NCBI GenBank assembly: GCA_003254905.1
Contig: QANU01006828.1
Coordinates: forward strand, 873,886-937,885
DNA length: 64,000 bases
Direction: 5' to 3'
DNA from: Nissolia schottii
Taxonomy: Eukaryota > Streptophyta > Magnoliopsida > Fabales > Fabaceae
Part shown: positions 22,930 through 35,166 of the stretch, in pieces
Position numbering within the stretch: the stretch's first letter is position 1
How the letters are laid out: the number at the start of each line of letters is the position of its first letter
Made by a program: the position numbers and the translations under genes
The notes under the pieces: model-generated
What the model saw: only the letters and a program-made list of their open reading frames with translations
Database searches by the model: none
What the model was told of the DNA's origin: nothing

Positions 22930-24345
22930 TATTGTATATTAAAATCGAGTTTTAACTCGTAAAATCGTACGATTTTACGAGTTCAGGTTGCAAAATCGTG
23001 TTAAATCGGGTGTAAAATCGTTTCTGTGTAAAATCGGGTAAAATCGGGTAAAATTGTACAAAATCATGCAAAATCGCGATTTTACCCACGTTTTTACGAT
23101 TTTGCTTCCTGGCCCTTAAAACTGCAAAATGACGTCGTTTTGCCTTGCCAAAACGACGCCGTTTTGCGCTGCTAATGGACACTGGAGAACGACGCCGTTT
23201 TTCCCTCTAAATGTGAAGACTTAGGGCTGCCCCTGACCCTGAACCTGTCGACCTCACTGCCATAGTGCGCCATCATCTCCCATTCTCCCTCACCCTCACT
23301 GGTCACTGCTGCTTCGTGCCGTTCTGCTCATTCCCTCACCGCACCGGCGCCGTTCGTCCCTCGCCGTGCCACTCCGTGTTGCACCCACTTTCCCCCACCG
23401 CAACAATTCTCGTTCTCAGGGCAAGTGCTTGATGCTTCAACCTCTTTCTAGTTTATTATATAAATACAAGATTTGTGATTTACGTTCATGGATGGATTGG
23501 ATTGGGTTAATATTTACAGTTTGTTGATTGATGAATCATGAATGTGGGCATGATAAACGTGGTGCTACCTGCCTACCTCTATTCGGATTCGATGTTCTCT
23601 GGCTGATTTTATGCTCTTATTCTCGAATTGATCATGAACATGTTGGGGTTGAGATTTTGATTTGAAAGTATCTTCTTCTTCTCTAGGGATTCCAATTTAG
23701 AGAGGGGCAACCTCATATGCACACAAACTGTTTGTGTTTATGTCTCAATAGGAATGATCAAAATTTCCCCTTAAATATTGAACTTGTGCTTGTAATTTAT
23801 GAGTTCTGTTTTTAGTAATATGTTTGAATTATGTTTGAATTGTTTGAACTTGTGCTAAAATTGGGATGGGTCATGGGTGTATTTGATTTGATTTGATTTT
23901 ATTTGATTTAATTTGTTTCATTGAAACTCTTGGTTAATGCTTTGGTTGTGATGTGTAATGTGAATGTGTTCTTAATTTGTTTCATTGAAAGTTTGAAACT
24001 CTTGGTTATTTGGTTTGGTTGTGATGTGTAATGTCAATGTGTTCTTAAGGGATTAGTCAAGGGAATATAACTCTTGGTTAATTGGTTTGGTTGTTTCATT
24101 GGAATGAATATTATGTATGAATTTAACTTAGAACTCACATATTTCATATTTATTTGTGTTTTGTATGAAGTTAAAAATATTTATGAATTTTAAGTTTTAT
24201 TAAATATATTTTTGTAGTATAGTAATTTTTTAAAATATTTTTAAATATTTTTTTAATAATAGATAAACTCTTACGATTTTACGATCCGATTTTACGATCC
24301 GAGTTTACGGAGGCTCCGCGAGTTTACCTAAAATCTCGAGTTTGA
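22930..24345. mobile_element. Non-autonomous TIR element with CGTAAAATCG subterminal repeats
   Basis: Both ends are crowded with copies of CGTAAAATCG/CGATTTTACG in both orientations (22955-23105 on the left, 24270-24345 on the right). The reverse complement of the right end (GGTTATCAAACTCGAGATTT) resembles the left end (TATTAAAATCGAGTTTTAAC). The interior has a GC-rich block (23130-23420) with three AACGACGCCGTTTT-like motifs and a 5'-leader-like sequence, then AT-rich DNA like an intron. Terminal clustering of short motifs is typical of hAT or similar elements whose transposase body was deleted. A target duplication was not resolved. Confidence 0.55.
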
Positions 24346-25884
24346 TAACCATATCATTATTATACTAGACTAATCTATCTCCATATATATTTATATCACC
24401 AATCGAATGGTTCGTACAAATTTGACAAATATATTTTCCTTACTTATAAGCATTATTTAAAAACATGTGTTTGATAAGGAATGGATATACTAGAAGGTTA
24501 GAAAATAAGCACAAAATATCAACATTCAGACTTCTGATAGCAGCACCTTACCACATGAACCTAGTATCTTCCATAATCCATAAATAACTCTTAACCATAA
24601 ATTCAGCACAGTTGAGGCAATCACAAGTGATATTTTGAAGAGGAAGTGTCTGGGAAATTCTAGATGCATCCATTAACCAATAACCAACCAGATGTTTAAA
24701 GAGCAATCAGTCAGTCATAGTAGCCGTAGCCAACCCTATCTACAACCTAATAGTAAACGCTGCCTTAGTTTATTAGCACAAGATCAACATCACGTGTAAG
24801 AGAAATTTTTTGTATAATAGACTGAATATGTTTTAAATGATATAATATAATGAATAACATTTTAATTATAAATGTTTGGTCTTTTTGAGTTGAAGGTTGA
24901 AAATAATGTAAAATATATCTAGCATTAGAAGTGTATATTAGTTGAGTTAGGTCAGATTTGTCTTTATTACCCAACCCTATATTTGTATCGGGTTAATTAT
25001 GAAGACTAAAATCAGACCCTAAACCCAAATATACCTAATCATTTTTGGGTTGAGTTAAAATCTGGGTTTGGATAGGACCAAAACGTGTTAATGTTATTTC
25101 AAACCAAAAAATAAAAAATGACATCCATTAAAAAATGAAGTTGAAAAAATTGAAAACCAACTATTTCATTTCTCATTTTGCTTTCTATTTGAATAAGTAT
25201 CATAGTTTCTAACGAAACACTCATTAATTTCAAACACAACAACAAAATGATATAAAATTTCTAATCTTAGCATTTTCATTCAAACTTTCATAGTTTTAGT
25301 GCACAACACAAACAACAAAAAAATAATGGGTGCACTTATTAAGATGCATAAACTAGGAAAATTATACATACTTCATATGCTAAGTTTTTACTTTCTACAC
25401 ATCAAAATAGACATATCATTTAGGGTCAATAGATTATCCAAAAAATGTTACATCATAAAATGTACACGGATCAGATTGAGTCGGGTTTTCTTTTACCCAA
25501 ACTTGATATCGAGTCAATTTAAAGACCCAAACCTAACCTTAGACCCATATGAACCCAATCATCTTTAGGCTAAATGTTTCAAACTGATTCAAATTAGCAA
25601 CCAGACCGAGTTTTGTACCCCTCCTACCGAGCATCACACTTTAAAATCGTATAAGCACGTGTAATAGAAAAAAAATCATGGGTTAATTAATTATAAACGG
25701 ATAGAATGTACCCAAAAAAAAAATTAAATGGATAGAATATTTCCACGTGTGATTGATTTAGCTTACAAAAACATGTTCCCATGTTCCAAGTTCCAACTCG
25801 AATGTCACGTTTGATTTGCGTCGTTCACGTTTTGACATTGGCGTGCGGCTGTTTCCAACCCAAAAAAGTCCTATCCTATGAGCC
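24346..25884. other. Intergenic DNA upstream of ARP8
   Basis: No gene is visible. Two diverged direct copies of an ACCC-rich sequence (about 24935-25080 and 25470-25600, each with ACCCAA, a TATCGRGT motif, and CCTAATCAT or CCAATCAT) suggest an old repeat. The ARP8 promoter should be in the last few hundred bases; the immediate 5' leader is short and not AT-rich. Confidence 0.4.
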
Positions 25885-28800
25885 ATGTCGATGGTGCTGA
25901 GGAAGGTGTGGGAGCTGGTGTCGAGCTCTTCGAGATCATCTAACTTTGATTCCTCCAATTCAGCATCTTCGTCTTTGAGTTGTTGTTATTCGGATTTGGG
26001 TGTGTTGGAGCAGCTGCCCGGTGACATACTGCTGCAAATCCTGAGGCTCTTGGGTCCAAAGGATGCAGCCAAGCTGAGCAGTGTTTGCAAGTCATTCAGA
26101 TCGGTTGTCTCTGATAACCGTTTGTGGGTTCACTTCCTTCAGACCCACCAGGCTGACCCTTCTTGGGATTCTCTCTTCTTTGCTGAGACCACCTTGAGCT
26201 ATGGCTACCCTCTTCCGTGAGCACTACTTCATTGATTTGATGATTGGCCTCCATTGCATTCCATGTGAATTGCTGTTTTTGTGCTTGATTTTATTTTGAT
26301 GGCTTGTGCAAGTGATTGGATTTGATGGTTATGCTAGTGATGGGTGTTTGTGTGGTCAATTTGATGGTTGTTGCAAGTGATTATTGGTATTGTGTGCGTG
26401 TTCTTGATTTGATTGGTTGTGCAAGGGATTGCCATTTTGTGCTTAATTTGATGGGTTCTGCAACTAATTAGCATTTTGTGATTCTTTTGAGTTCTCCAAA
26501 TTACAGATTCTTCGCCGGCCACAGGCCTCAGCTGTCATTTATGCATATTTATGGCCAACGAGCACAAGTTCCTGGCTCTGTTATCATTGATGGTTAGTCT
26601 TGTAATTTTTCTGTGTGGTCTTATGTTAATGCAATGTTGCTCGTGATGATTTGAGTGAACGTTTCTAATTTTTTTTCCATTTTAACATTCGTTGTGTTCG
26701 TTCTGCTCTAGGCGGTTCTGGCTATTGCAAATTTGGTTGGAGCAAATATGCGAGTCCTTCAGGGCGATCTGCAACCTTTTTGGTAATGGTTTTGTTGGAA
26801 CTAGCACTAAGTGAGGCTATGATTGGTTTGAGTGAATATGGGTTGGTGAAAAATGACAAGGTTCATAATTACAGTGTGTCCAGTGACTCCAGTCATTTTG
26901 AACATTGTCATTTTTCCTCATCCTCATTTAGCTTCGATCAAGTAGAGCATTAAACTGCAGAAAACACTTATTGTGGATGCTAGGCATTGCTTTTTCTGTT
27001 TTTCAGCATCCTTTTCACTTATGCTGAGTTACCCCACCCCTGATGTTTTTGATAGCAGGAATTTGGTAATATTGAGTCACCAATGTATACTAGACTACGA
27101 CACTTTTTTGCAACTATATATAACAGGTATAATGTCACACTCTGATTTGATTCTCGCTTCTTGTAAGTGGACCTCATTGGTCTCTCCAATTGCATGCTTC
27201 TTCTTCATGCATCTACATATATGCCCGAGCAATCAAGTTGAAGGAAGGGCACTTGTTTTTTTTTGTGATTACTTAATTGTTATCACTAGAGAAATATTAA
27301 TACTTATCACTGAGTATAGGCATAGCTATCTGTTGTTTACTTAGTTCATTTGTCCGGTTCTTGGTTTCATGTGTAAATGTATTGGTTGCTTTCTCTGCAG
27401 GATGCAGGTGAAACCACATACACAGCCGGTTATTGTTTCTATACCAATATGCCATTATGATGGTCAGTTACATTTTATGACTTTGCTACAGACACAGTGG
27501 TGCTAATAAGAAAAGAAAAAAAGGAGTACATTGAGATTCCAAACATAATTGTTAGAATAATGATTCCTACAATATATGATTCTCCAACTGTACAAATATT
27601 AATCTATTGACTCATTCTAGATACTGAATCATCCAAAGCATCAAGACAGCAGCTTAAAGAAGCAATTTATTCTGCCCTGTTTGATATGAATGTTCCGGCT
27701 GTTTGTGCTGTCAACCAGGTACTATTTATGATATCCTTTTCTTTCAATATTTATAAACCTCTTTCTAAGTTTTATATATAGCTGCTCCTGTTCTCTTTAC
27801 ATTTCACACATATATGAATCATTCATAATGAATGCTAAGACCAACTATTCGCAAAGCTTAAATTGTTTACTGAAGGCTCATGAACAATTTTTACATCTGA
27901 CGTGGCTTCTCACGCAAGAGCCCATTGGGCTTAAAGCGTGGACATTGCATTGGCACGCCCTACCTTGTGCTTAAATTCAAATTGGTTCTTCTGTTGAAGT
28001 TGTTAGATGGTTAGAGTGCTGAAACACATGGCTAAGTGCGGTAGAATTGATACTCTTTGTCAAGTCTACTAAGGGCCTGGTTTACAACTACTCAAATCAT
28101 TATGTATATGAATATAGCTGTGCATGGCTGTTGCAACATCTAGCAAGGTTGCTTCTGTTCTTTATTGTTATTTCCATATTTACTTATTTTGTATTCTGTT
28201 AAATGTAGGCAACTCTAGCTCTGTTTGCAGCGAAACGTACTTCTGGAATAGCTGTTAATATAGGTTTTCAAGTCACATCTATAGTTCCAAGTACGCTCGA
28301 GTTTTCTTTTCTCTTGCTCTTTCTATCTTTCTCTCTGAATATATATCATAATTTATGCTTTTCTTGCACGAGCTGCCATAATTTGTTGTCTAAGTCTGGT
28401 TCAGTTGTAGTCAATGTGTGGCATCACCTATTTGTTTTAATGCATAAATCGTTTTAACTTTGTACGGAAGATCTTCTTCTTCTTTGATGTGAGTGTTACC
28501 TGCATTGTCTTTTTACAGTTTTTAATGGTAAAGTGATGCGCAAGGTGGGTGTGGAAGTTGTGGGTTTGGGAGCACTGAAACTTACAGGATTTCTTAGGGA
28601 GAAGATGCAACTTAACAACCTGAATTTTCAATCTTTGTACACTGTTCGCACATTGAAAGAGGTATCGTTACTCTCCTCTCTGATCTGAAATACTTATGGT
28701 GAGAAGATTTTTATAATGATGTCAATCAGGTAGTATGTAGTGCCATGGTGGACCTAAGCGGATATTAGTGGTCCCTTCATTGCTTATGGAATGTACTCTG

Positions 28801-30198
28801 TATAAAATATATCTTAACGAAGTCACCAGATTTGCTATCTGATAGGGACTTTGTATGGGCAAAGTCCCACATCGGGTAGTATGGGCTGCTTGATGGGGTA
28901 TTTAAGCTCTTGGCTCTCCCTCCCTAATAGCTAGCTTTTGGGGATGGGCTCTCCAGGGGTTTTGGTACCTATCACTATCTTTTAAGTTATCTCAAGTTTG
29001 ATTGGACTTTGGATTTTTGAATGTTCAACATGGTTGGAAGTCACTGAAACTGTTGGATGTTTTGTTGATTGAATGGCAACAGAAACTGTGCTATGTTGCT
29101 CTTGATTATGAAGCTGAGCTAGCAAAAGATACACAAGCATCATTTGAAGCTGTGGGAGAAGGATGGTTTACACTTTCAAAAGAGCGGTTTCAGACAGGAG
29201 AGATCTTATTCCAGCCACATCTTGCTGGAGTGTAAGTTTTTGTAGTTCTTACAATTTGGTTACAACACATTGATTGTGCTTCAAAGGTGAAAGTAGCGAG
29301 TGAGAGTCGACCATGATTGATATCTGATTCCTTGGGTTTTACCCCTTGCCATTCTAATATGCCTTGTTTGGTGCCTAGAATTAAAATTGCATTTAACATA
29401 AGAAGGATATAATAATGTGCATACGATGTGGTTTACCATGTAGATTCGACATCTTTACTGCTTGTTAAGGCCTTTTTTTTATAAATAAAAAATAAAAAAT
29501 TATAATGCTTTTCCTGGATTACCAGGGGTTTATTATGTTAAGCTTATGTTGGACTTGTTGGTATAGGCAAGCCTTGGGTTTGCACCAGGCCATAGCTCTT
29601 TGTATGCAGCATTGTCATTCCGCAGAATTAGCAGGCGACAATGATTGGTACAAAACTATAGTTTTGTCCGGGGGGTCTGCATGTTTACCAGGTTTGGCAG
29701 GTAAATATCCATTTATTATTATTTTTTAGATGACATTTTTACTTCATTGGCTCTTTGCAACAGAACAGAAAGGTAAAATGGAAACTTAAGTGCAAAAAAC
29801 ACCTTAGGTGATGGGCTGCTTCTAATGGAGTTTTTAATTGGTATGTTCTTAAACAGAAAGGTTAGAGAAGGAACTCCATGCCTTACTTCCTCCATACATG
29901 TCCAATGGAATTAGAGTCATGCCTCCTCCATATGGTGAGAATACTCCTTGGTTTGGAGCAAAGATTATTGGCAATGTGAGCTCTCTACTACCATTAATAC
30001 TATGATAGATATTCAAATTTAGAATGCTGCATAGAGCATTCTATTGTATGGTGAATTTAGCCCAAAAATAATGAATCTACCTGCAGAACTGAATTGATTT
30101 TCTGATTATGAATTTTACAGCTGAGCACCTTTCCTGGTCCTTGGTGTGTGACAAAAAAGAAGTTCCGTCAGAAGCCTAGGCTCAGCCTCATATGGTGA
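25885..30198 (+). CDS. ARP8: Actin-related protein 8 (F-box plus actin-fold)
   Basis: Twelve exons: 25885-26216, 26507-26592, 26712-26782, 27059-27126, 27401-27462, 27621-27718, 28209-28290, 28519-28661, 29083-29231, 29567-29700, 29857-29975 and 30121-30198. All junctions are GT-AG and the joined frame gives about 473 residues, close to the ~471 of Arabidopsis ARP8. An F-box lies at about residues 36-85 (LEQLPGDILLQILRLL, then LSSVCKSFRSVVSDNRLW). The rest is a diverged actin fold with VIIDGGSGYCKFGW, VLSGGSACLPGL and a basic C-terminus ending LSLIW. The known Arabidopsis protein is plant-specific, nucleolar in interphase, and its F-box suggests an SCF link; that role is not proven. A second in-frame ATG lies two codons downstream of the one used. 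Intron 8 holds a solo LTR. Confidence 0.93.
28840..28974. mobile_element. 135-bp solo LTR in ARP8 intron 8
   Basis: The block starts TGATAGG and ends CCTATCA, so its termini are a perfect 7-bp inverted pair beginning TG and ending CA. Both sides carry CTATC (28835-28839 and 28975-28979), a perfect 5-bp target duplication. A LTR this short is typical of TRIM-class miniature retrotransposons. Inside are a 9-bp hairpin (GGGACTTTG with CAAAGTCCC, 28845-28868), the motif GTCCCACATCG (28864-28874) and TATTTAA (28899-28905). It lies wholly within the intron and does not disturb the splice sites. Confidence 0.85.
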
Positions 30199-31268
30199 TC
30201 AATTTGAACCAAAGTTACTTTTTGCAAAAATGCAATTTATTCTGCACCCACCTACGCAGGGGCAGGAACAATGGGAGTTAATTATAGCAGCAGCACTTGG
30301 ATGCATAAATTGTGTGGTTTCTTTTGTTGCCAAGAAGCCTATAATAAGCATTGAGTTTGTTAAGAATTATATAAATAGATAAAAGGCATTATTCTTCTTA
30401 TATTGCGACGTGTGAAGAAGCTATGAATAAAATTGAAGAACAAATTCTTAAGCGGAGGTGTTTGATGTATCAGAGACCAAAAAAATGCTATGAGATTGCA
30501 ATACAATACATTGTGTTTTGATTTATTGACCAGAGAGTCTGCCATTACGTTTACAAAGATATGGGTTTCAAATTGTATTGAAGGTGTGAGGTTCACCTAT
30601 CAAGAATGTCATAAACTCCTATCATAACCTACTCGTTGGTTTCAAGTTTTCTACCTTGACTTGGTTCATGAACAAATACTAAGTGTTCAGGTGAATTGAG
30701 ATGTGCTAGTGGTTTGTTACGAATCGTTACTGGTGTGATACAACACCATTAGTCTTCTGTCAAAGCATAACAAACTAATATCAATCAAAGGAGAATGACT
30801 CCGGCAAACTTTTTGTTCACTTGTAAATAATGCAATTCAAAAAAGGGTTCAAGTGGCAACAATAATTTGATGATAATATTAAGCTATAAGAATCTGTTGA
30901 GTTTTTCTTTTGGTTTATTATTACCAGCTTTAGTGTAATTTGCTTGTAATTCACATAAAACGAACAGAACATTCTCTAAACTGTTGCCATGTAACTAGTT
31001 TATAAATAAAACATTTTGCCATAGGATACTAGTCCCAAGTAAACTTGCAATCTGTTACCAACACTCATATATAGTAGAGTTTACTACATTGAGCCGCCGT
31101 AAAACCCAAAAGGAGAGAAACTAATCCAAATGTTGTTTTCTGCTCTACAACAATTAACGTCGTATAACCATAAAGACAATAGCCAATATGATGCATCAAA
31201 GAACGGCCACTGATTTCATTATACAATGGTGTCATACAAGAAAAGAATGAAAGCTTGGTATTGAAACA
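30199..31268. other. Convergent intergenic region ARP8/LLG
   Basis: It lies between the ends of two convergently transcribed genes and should contain both 3' untranslated regions. No other gene or repeat was recognised. Confidence 0.5.
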
Positions 31269-33102
31269 TCAGAATGACATCATTAAGAAGCAGCATGCTG
31301 TGACCATTAGCAGCAGAGATGGATAATGCATGATTTGATTTCCTGTATCATCAGCAGATGTTGATGGTGGCAAAGCAGGACAGGCAAGACCTTCCTTCCC
31401 TTCACGGCACTCGCTGGCAAAGAGGCCAGGAGGGTATTTTCCGTAGATATTAATGTAGCTGAACATGGTTGAGGCACAATCATTCTGCAAATCATTTAAC
31501 ACATCGGCGTAAGGGCAAGCAAATTCCTTGAATGCCCCACAACATTCTTTAGGTGGATACTGCGGTCCTTTGCATTTGCTTGTGATTACTGTGTAGTTTA
31601 AGAACTCAAAATTCACAGAACAACCTGCAGGTGCAAGGGGGAAACAAATATCATCAGAACAGAACACTATTTTGCTTAGGTCAGAATTGCTTTTTGTGAC
31701 AGCATGTAGTAACCACTACGCCACACTTATGAACAAACCAATACACCAGCAGTAACCATGATCATCATCCATAAAATCATGAGTTCATTATTCATTAGGT
31801 GATACAAGATGAAACGTATAAGAAAAAGTGATCAAGACACATTTGGTCAGCACTTCAGCCACTTGCATTGTGCATTACTGCATTTGATAACTGATATCAG
31901 CAAACTCTTAACCCTTTTGGTATACGTATACATAAACCAGTTCAAATAGTATACAACAAAACCATATGCTGCATAACTGAAAAACCCTCTATAATGAACA
32001 TATACTAAGGGCATCCTATGTTCTTCAACTATTATCCAAAAACAATGTGCCTAGTTCTCTTCATGCATTTGCGCTGTGTGCATACACAGGCTCTTTCACA
32101 GCAAGAGTATGGTACCAAAAAATGGGAGATTGAGTCACATTTAACATTATAGCATTAGTGCTTAACAAATAATGCCCAACTAAATCATCATTTTAGTTAT
32201 GTAAAGCTACAGGATACAGAGCAGCACAAAGGAAAGAACTCAGTCAAAATAATTGAAAAGGAACAAAGAAGGAAAATTCTGCCAGAACTCCTCAACCATT
32301 GCTAACATTGGGGGCATAATGTTTCTCCGCTAGATCATTTCTAATAATAGTGTGTGCATGTGATGATGAGTAAGAATATAGCTTAGTTCCGATGCCCTCT
32401 AAAGGGCAACTGATTTTTTTCCCCCCTGATACTATTGCTTTCATTTCATGACCAATTGAAAACCTAGTTAAATGAAAGAAAGAATAGTATATAAATCGCT
32501 GCCTGATCAGATATTTGCTACTGAAAATGATCTTTCAGTGTTCCTCCCATCTTCTTTGCTTACTGCTAATGAACTTTGTCTTCTTCAATTGTAAAATAAA
32601 AATCCATAACTACAAACAATAAGTTTGTATTAGGAAAATAAAAATACCAGCCAACCTAGCTAGCAAATTTGATTGATATATACTTTCATTACACACATAT
32701 TGGTTCATTCAGTCGGCAGGGCAAACAAACCAAAAATATCCAGAGCATGCTATTATACAACGAAAAAAATTCTTCTCAAAATTAAAAGAAAAATAAAATA
32801 GTTTGCAGATCCAAAAATATAGCGGAACAGAAAAAAGAAAAAGGGACAAATTACGAACCTTGTTTAGCCTGAAGAAGATTCCGACGGGTATGCGCGTGAG
32901 AATCGAAAATCCTCTCTGAAATCAGAAAACCCCCAAATATAAAAAACAGTTTCCCTAAAATTGCGAAAATTGAGCTAGACAAAAAGCAGAAGAAGTTACC
33001 GGAAAGAGAAGCGGAAGGAGAGGAATAAACAGAGAGAGGCATGGCCAAGACGAGGAGAAGAGCAGAAGAAAGCCACAATCGTTGATTCAAAGGCAAAGCC
33101 AT
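31269..33102 (-). CDS. LORELEI-like GPI-anchored protein (LLG family)
   Basis: Three exons on the minus strand, 33000-33102, 32859-32915 and 31269-31624, encode about 171 residues. A signal peptide (LSSALLLVLAMPLSVYSS) is followed by RRNLLQAKQGCSVNFEFLNY. The core has eight cysteines in the family spacing (GCSVNF, SKCKG, KECCGAF, FACPY, NDCAST, SECREG, LACPA). It includes YPPKECCGAFKEFACPYADV and TMFSYINIYGKYPPGLF. A hydrophobic C-terminus (PSLLLMVTACCFLMMSF) after a small-residue stretch fits GPI anchoring. LLG proteins are known co-receptors and chaperones of FERONIA-type receptor kinases and bind RALF peptides at the plasma membrane. Which LLG paralogue this is cannot be decided here. Intron 2 is long (about 1.2 kb). 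Confidence 0.92.
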
Positions 33103-34170
33103 GGTTACTGAATGGGTAGATCCAGCACTCTATTTCTTTCTCTTAACTCAAAAATGAACAGAGTTTGGTGTTTGAGTAGTGAGTTATGAGAAGCTTGAAA
33201 CGCCAAAAAAATATAACCACCAAAATTGAATGAATAAAATAAAAGAAATAATAAGGCTTTGTGTGTATCTCTCTAACTATATAGACTTAACATGGTGTGG
33301 GTTCAACTAACAACAAAAAATAATATAAGAAATTGAAAATTGGGAAGAGATGACAGATAGATAGACTCACGCAGACACAAATGTGGGTGACAGCAAAGAA
33401 TACGCGCTAAACTGCTTTTGTTTTGCGGAAACGCCTCTTGGGTCACTGTCAAATCAATTTTTCATGCCTTTTTTTTGTTTTTTGTTTTTTTTTAATAATT
33501 TTTGTAACTTTTGTTTTATGGTAAGTTATTTATTTTATTGGAATTTGGTTCTTGAAAGTTAAAAAAGGAAAAATTAGCTAGTATGGATACTAGCGTTACT
33601 ATATTGAATAGCATAGCGGATAGCACCATAAAAGAATGTAGTAATAACAACTTTGATAGATTTGTACTACTAAAGTGTTGACGTTGCATCGTTTTATCTA
33701 GGGATGACAGAACATTTTTGTTTGTTTTTTCACTACGTTGGGCAGGTTATATATATACACGCATACATATTATATATCCAGCAACCCCTCATTATTATTC
33801 TTGAATAAGTCGTCATTATTACATGGAAAACACAGTGAGGAAGAGGGTGGGGATGAACAAAGGTGAACACACCCACACAGAGCCAGCAAGACATGTAGAC
33901 CAGAATCACAGCCTTGACCGTCTCACAACCTCGAAATGAAAAATAGAGTTTGTAAAACAGAAAAAATAAAAAGATAGGAACTCACCGAATGAAATCTTTT
34001 ACCTATGTCCATAATGGCTTGAATCACTCCTCCTACTTAACTTTGGGATAATACTCATTTCTACACAATTTTGTATACACAGATTTAGAAGTGTTGTCTG
34101 GTAAAGAACCGGGTAAATATGAGCAATACTGAATTATTCATTATTCTGTGCTTTCTTCAGTGGGATGCTT
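33103..34170. other. Upstream region of LLG and intergenic DNA
   Basis: It holds the leader and promoter of the minus-strand LLG gene and AT-rich DNA with poly-T runs near 33467-33495. No gene or recognisable repeat was seen. Confidence 0.45.
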
Positions 34171-34174
34171 GATA

Positions 34175-34930
34175 ATTTGTTGAGGTTATTACCATACTTA
34201 TCAACTCGTGAATTGAATCACAAACTATTCTCTCAATTTTCAAATCGTGAATCTTTTCGAATCGTAAGGTTCGTGAACATGTTCATAAAAAATCCTAAAA
34301 AACAAATATACATACATAGAACATAAAGAAAATGCATAAAAAATGAAGCAATAAAATAATTAAAGGATTAGGAATAGTAAAGTATTATAAGTCAAATTCA
34401 TTCCCTAATATCAAAATATCATAATTAACATAAACACTACTCTTAAAGGTCATGAATCATGATCATATTCACATGAAGGTTGACAGTGCCGTAAGGATGA
34501 GGTAGATTGGGTTGCTTGAAGAGTAAGAGGAGAGGGAACGAGACAAAGCAGCACACAACACAGCGGTTGTGCAAGTTTGTGCTCATCGTCAGCGTGGCCA
34601 ACAGCACGACAACGACGGCATGAGATCAACAACACCACAACTTGGAGTTGCTTGGAGGGACGATGGAAGGGAGTTTCAAGTTGCTTCATAAGGAAGAGTG
34701 TAAGATGATGTGATTCTTCAATTTCCTCTTGATTTTGATTTTAAAACATTTAAAATTCAAAAATATATTTAATTTTTAATTTTTGGGCCATTTGAACTTT
34801 GGCCCATTAATGAATAATAGTTAAAAACTGAAAACAAAAAATACCCAAAATCCTTGAGCTTCACGAACCGTATGAATCGCAATTTTGAATCGGTGGTTCT
34901 GAATCAAACCGATTCCGGCAATACACCTCA
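34175..34930. mobile_element. Second TIR element related to that at 22930-24345
   Basis: The left part reads CTTATCAACTCGTGAATTGA, AATCGTGAATC and AATCGTAAGGTTCGTGAAC. The right part, reversed, gives GAATCGGTTTGATTC, then GATTCATACGGTTCGTGAAG. The ends therefore form diverged inverted repeats rich in GAATCG. The left terminal phrase TTATCAACTCG resembles TTATCAAACTCG at the end of the 22930-24345 element. The interior has a GC-richer, minus-strand-open stretch (34450-34689) with no recognisable protein. Boundaries are approximate. Confidence 0.5.
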
Positions 34931-35146
34931 GATTTGCAGGGATCAACAATTTGAGACAACATACATTGAAACAATACACTCACAAAAGGCATGAGATCCA
35001 TTATTCCAAATTGTTGTCAAAATAGAATTGCTCCCAGTACTCACAAACCCTACATGTTATTAATCGATTTAAGGAGGAGAGTAGTGTGACACACCATGCA
35101 CGGTAAACTTTAGTATTATCATTCATTCTCTACCGTGTCTAAAACT

Positions 35147-35166
35147 GAACAGAACAGAACAGAACA
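35147..35166. repeat. (GAACA)4 pentanucleotide repeat
   Basis: Four perfect copies lie downstream of the SFH gene. The complementary pentamer is repeated six times at 40286-40315 upstream of the same gene. Confidence 0.9.

Noticed and set aside
28864..28990. A U6 or other snRNA gene driven by the GTCCCACATCG motif
   Set aside because: Sequence after the TATA-like box does not resemble U6 or any spliceosomal RNA, and the block has LTR termini and a target duplication.
34450..34689. 79-codon minus-strand open frame as a gene
   Set aside because: No recognisable domain; it lies inside a TIR-like element and has low-complexity leader-like composition.
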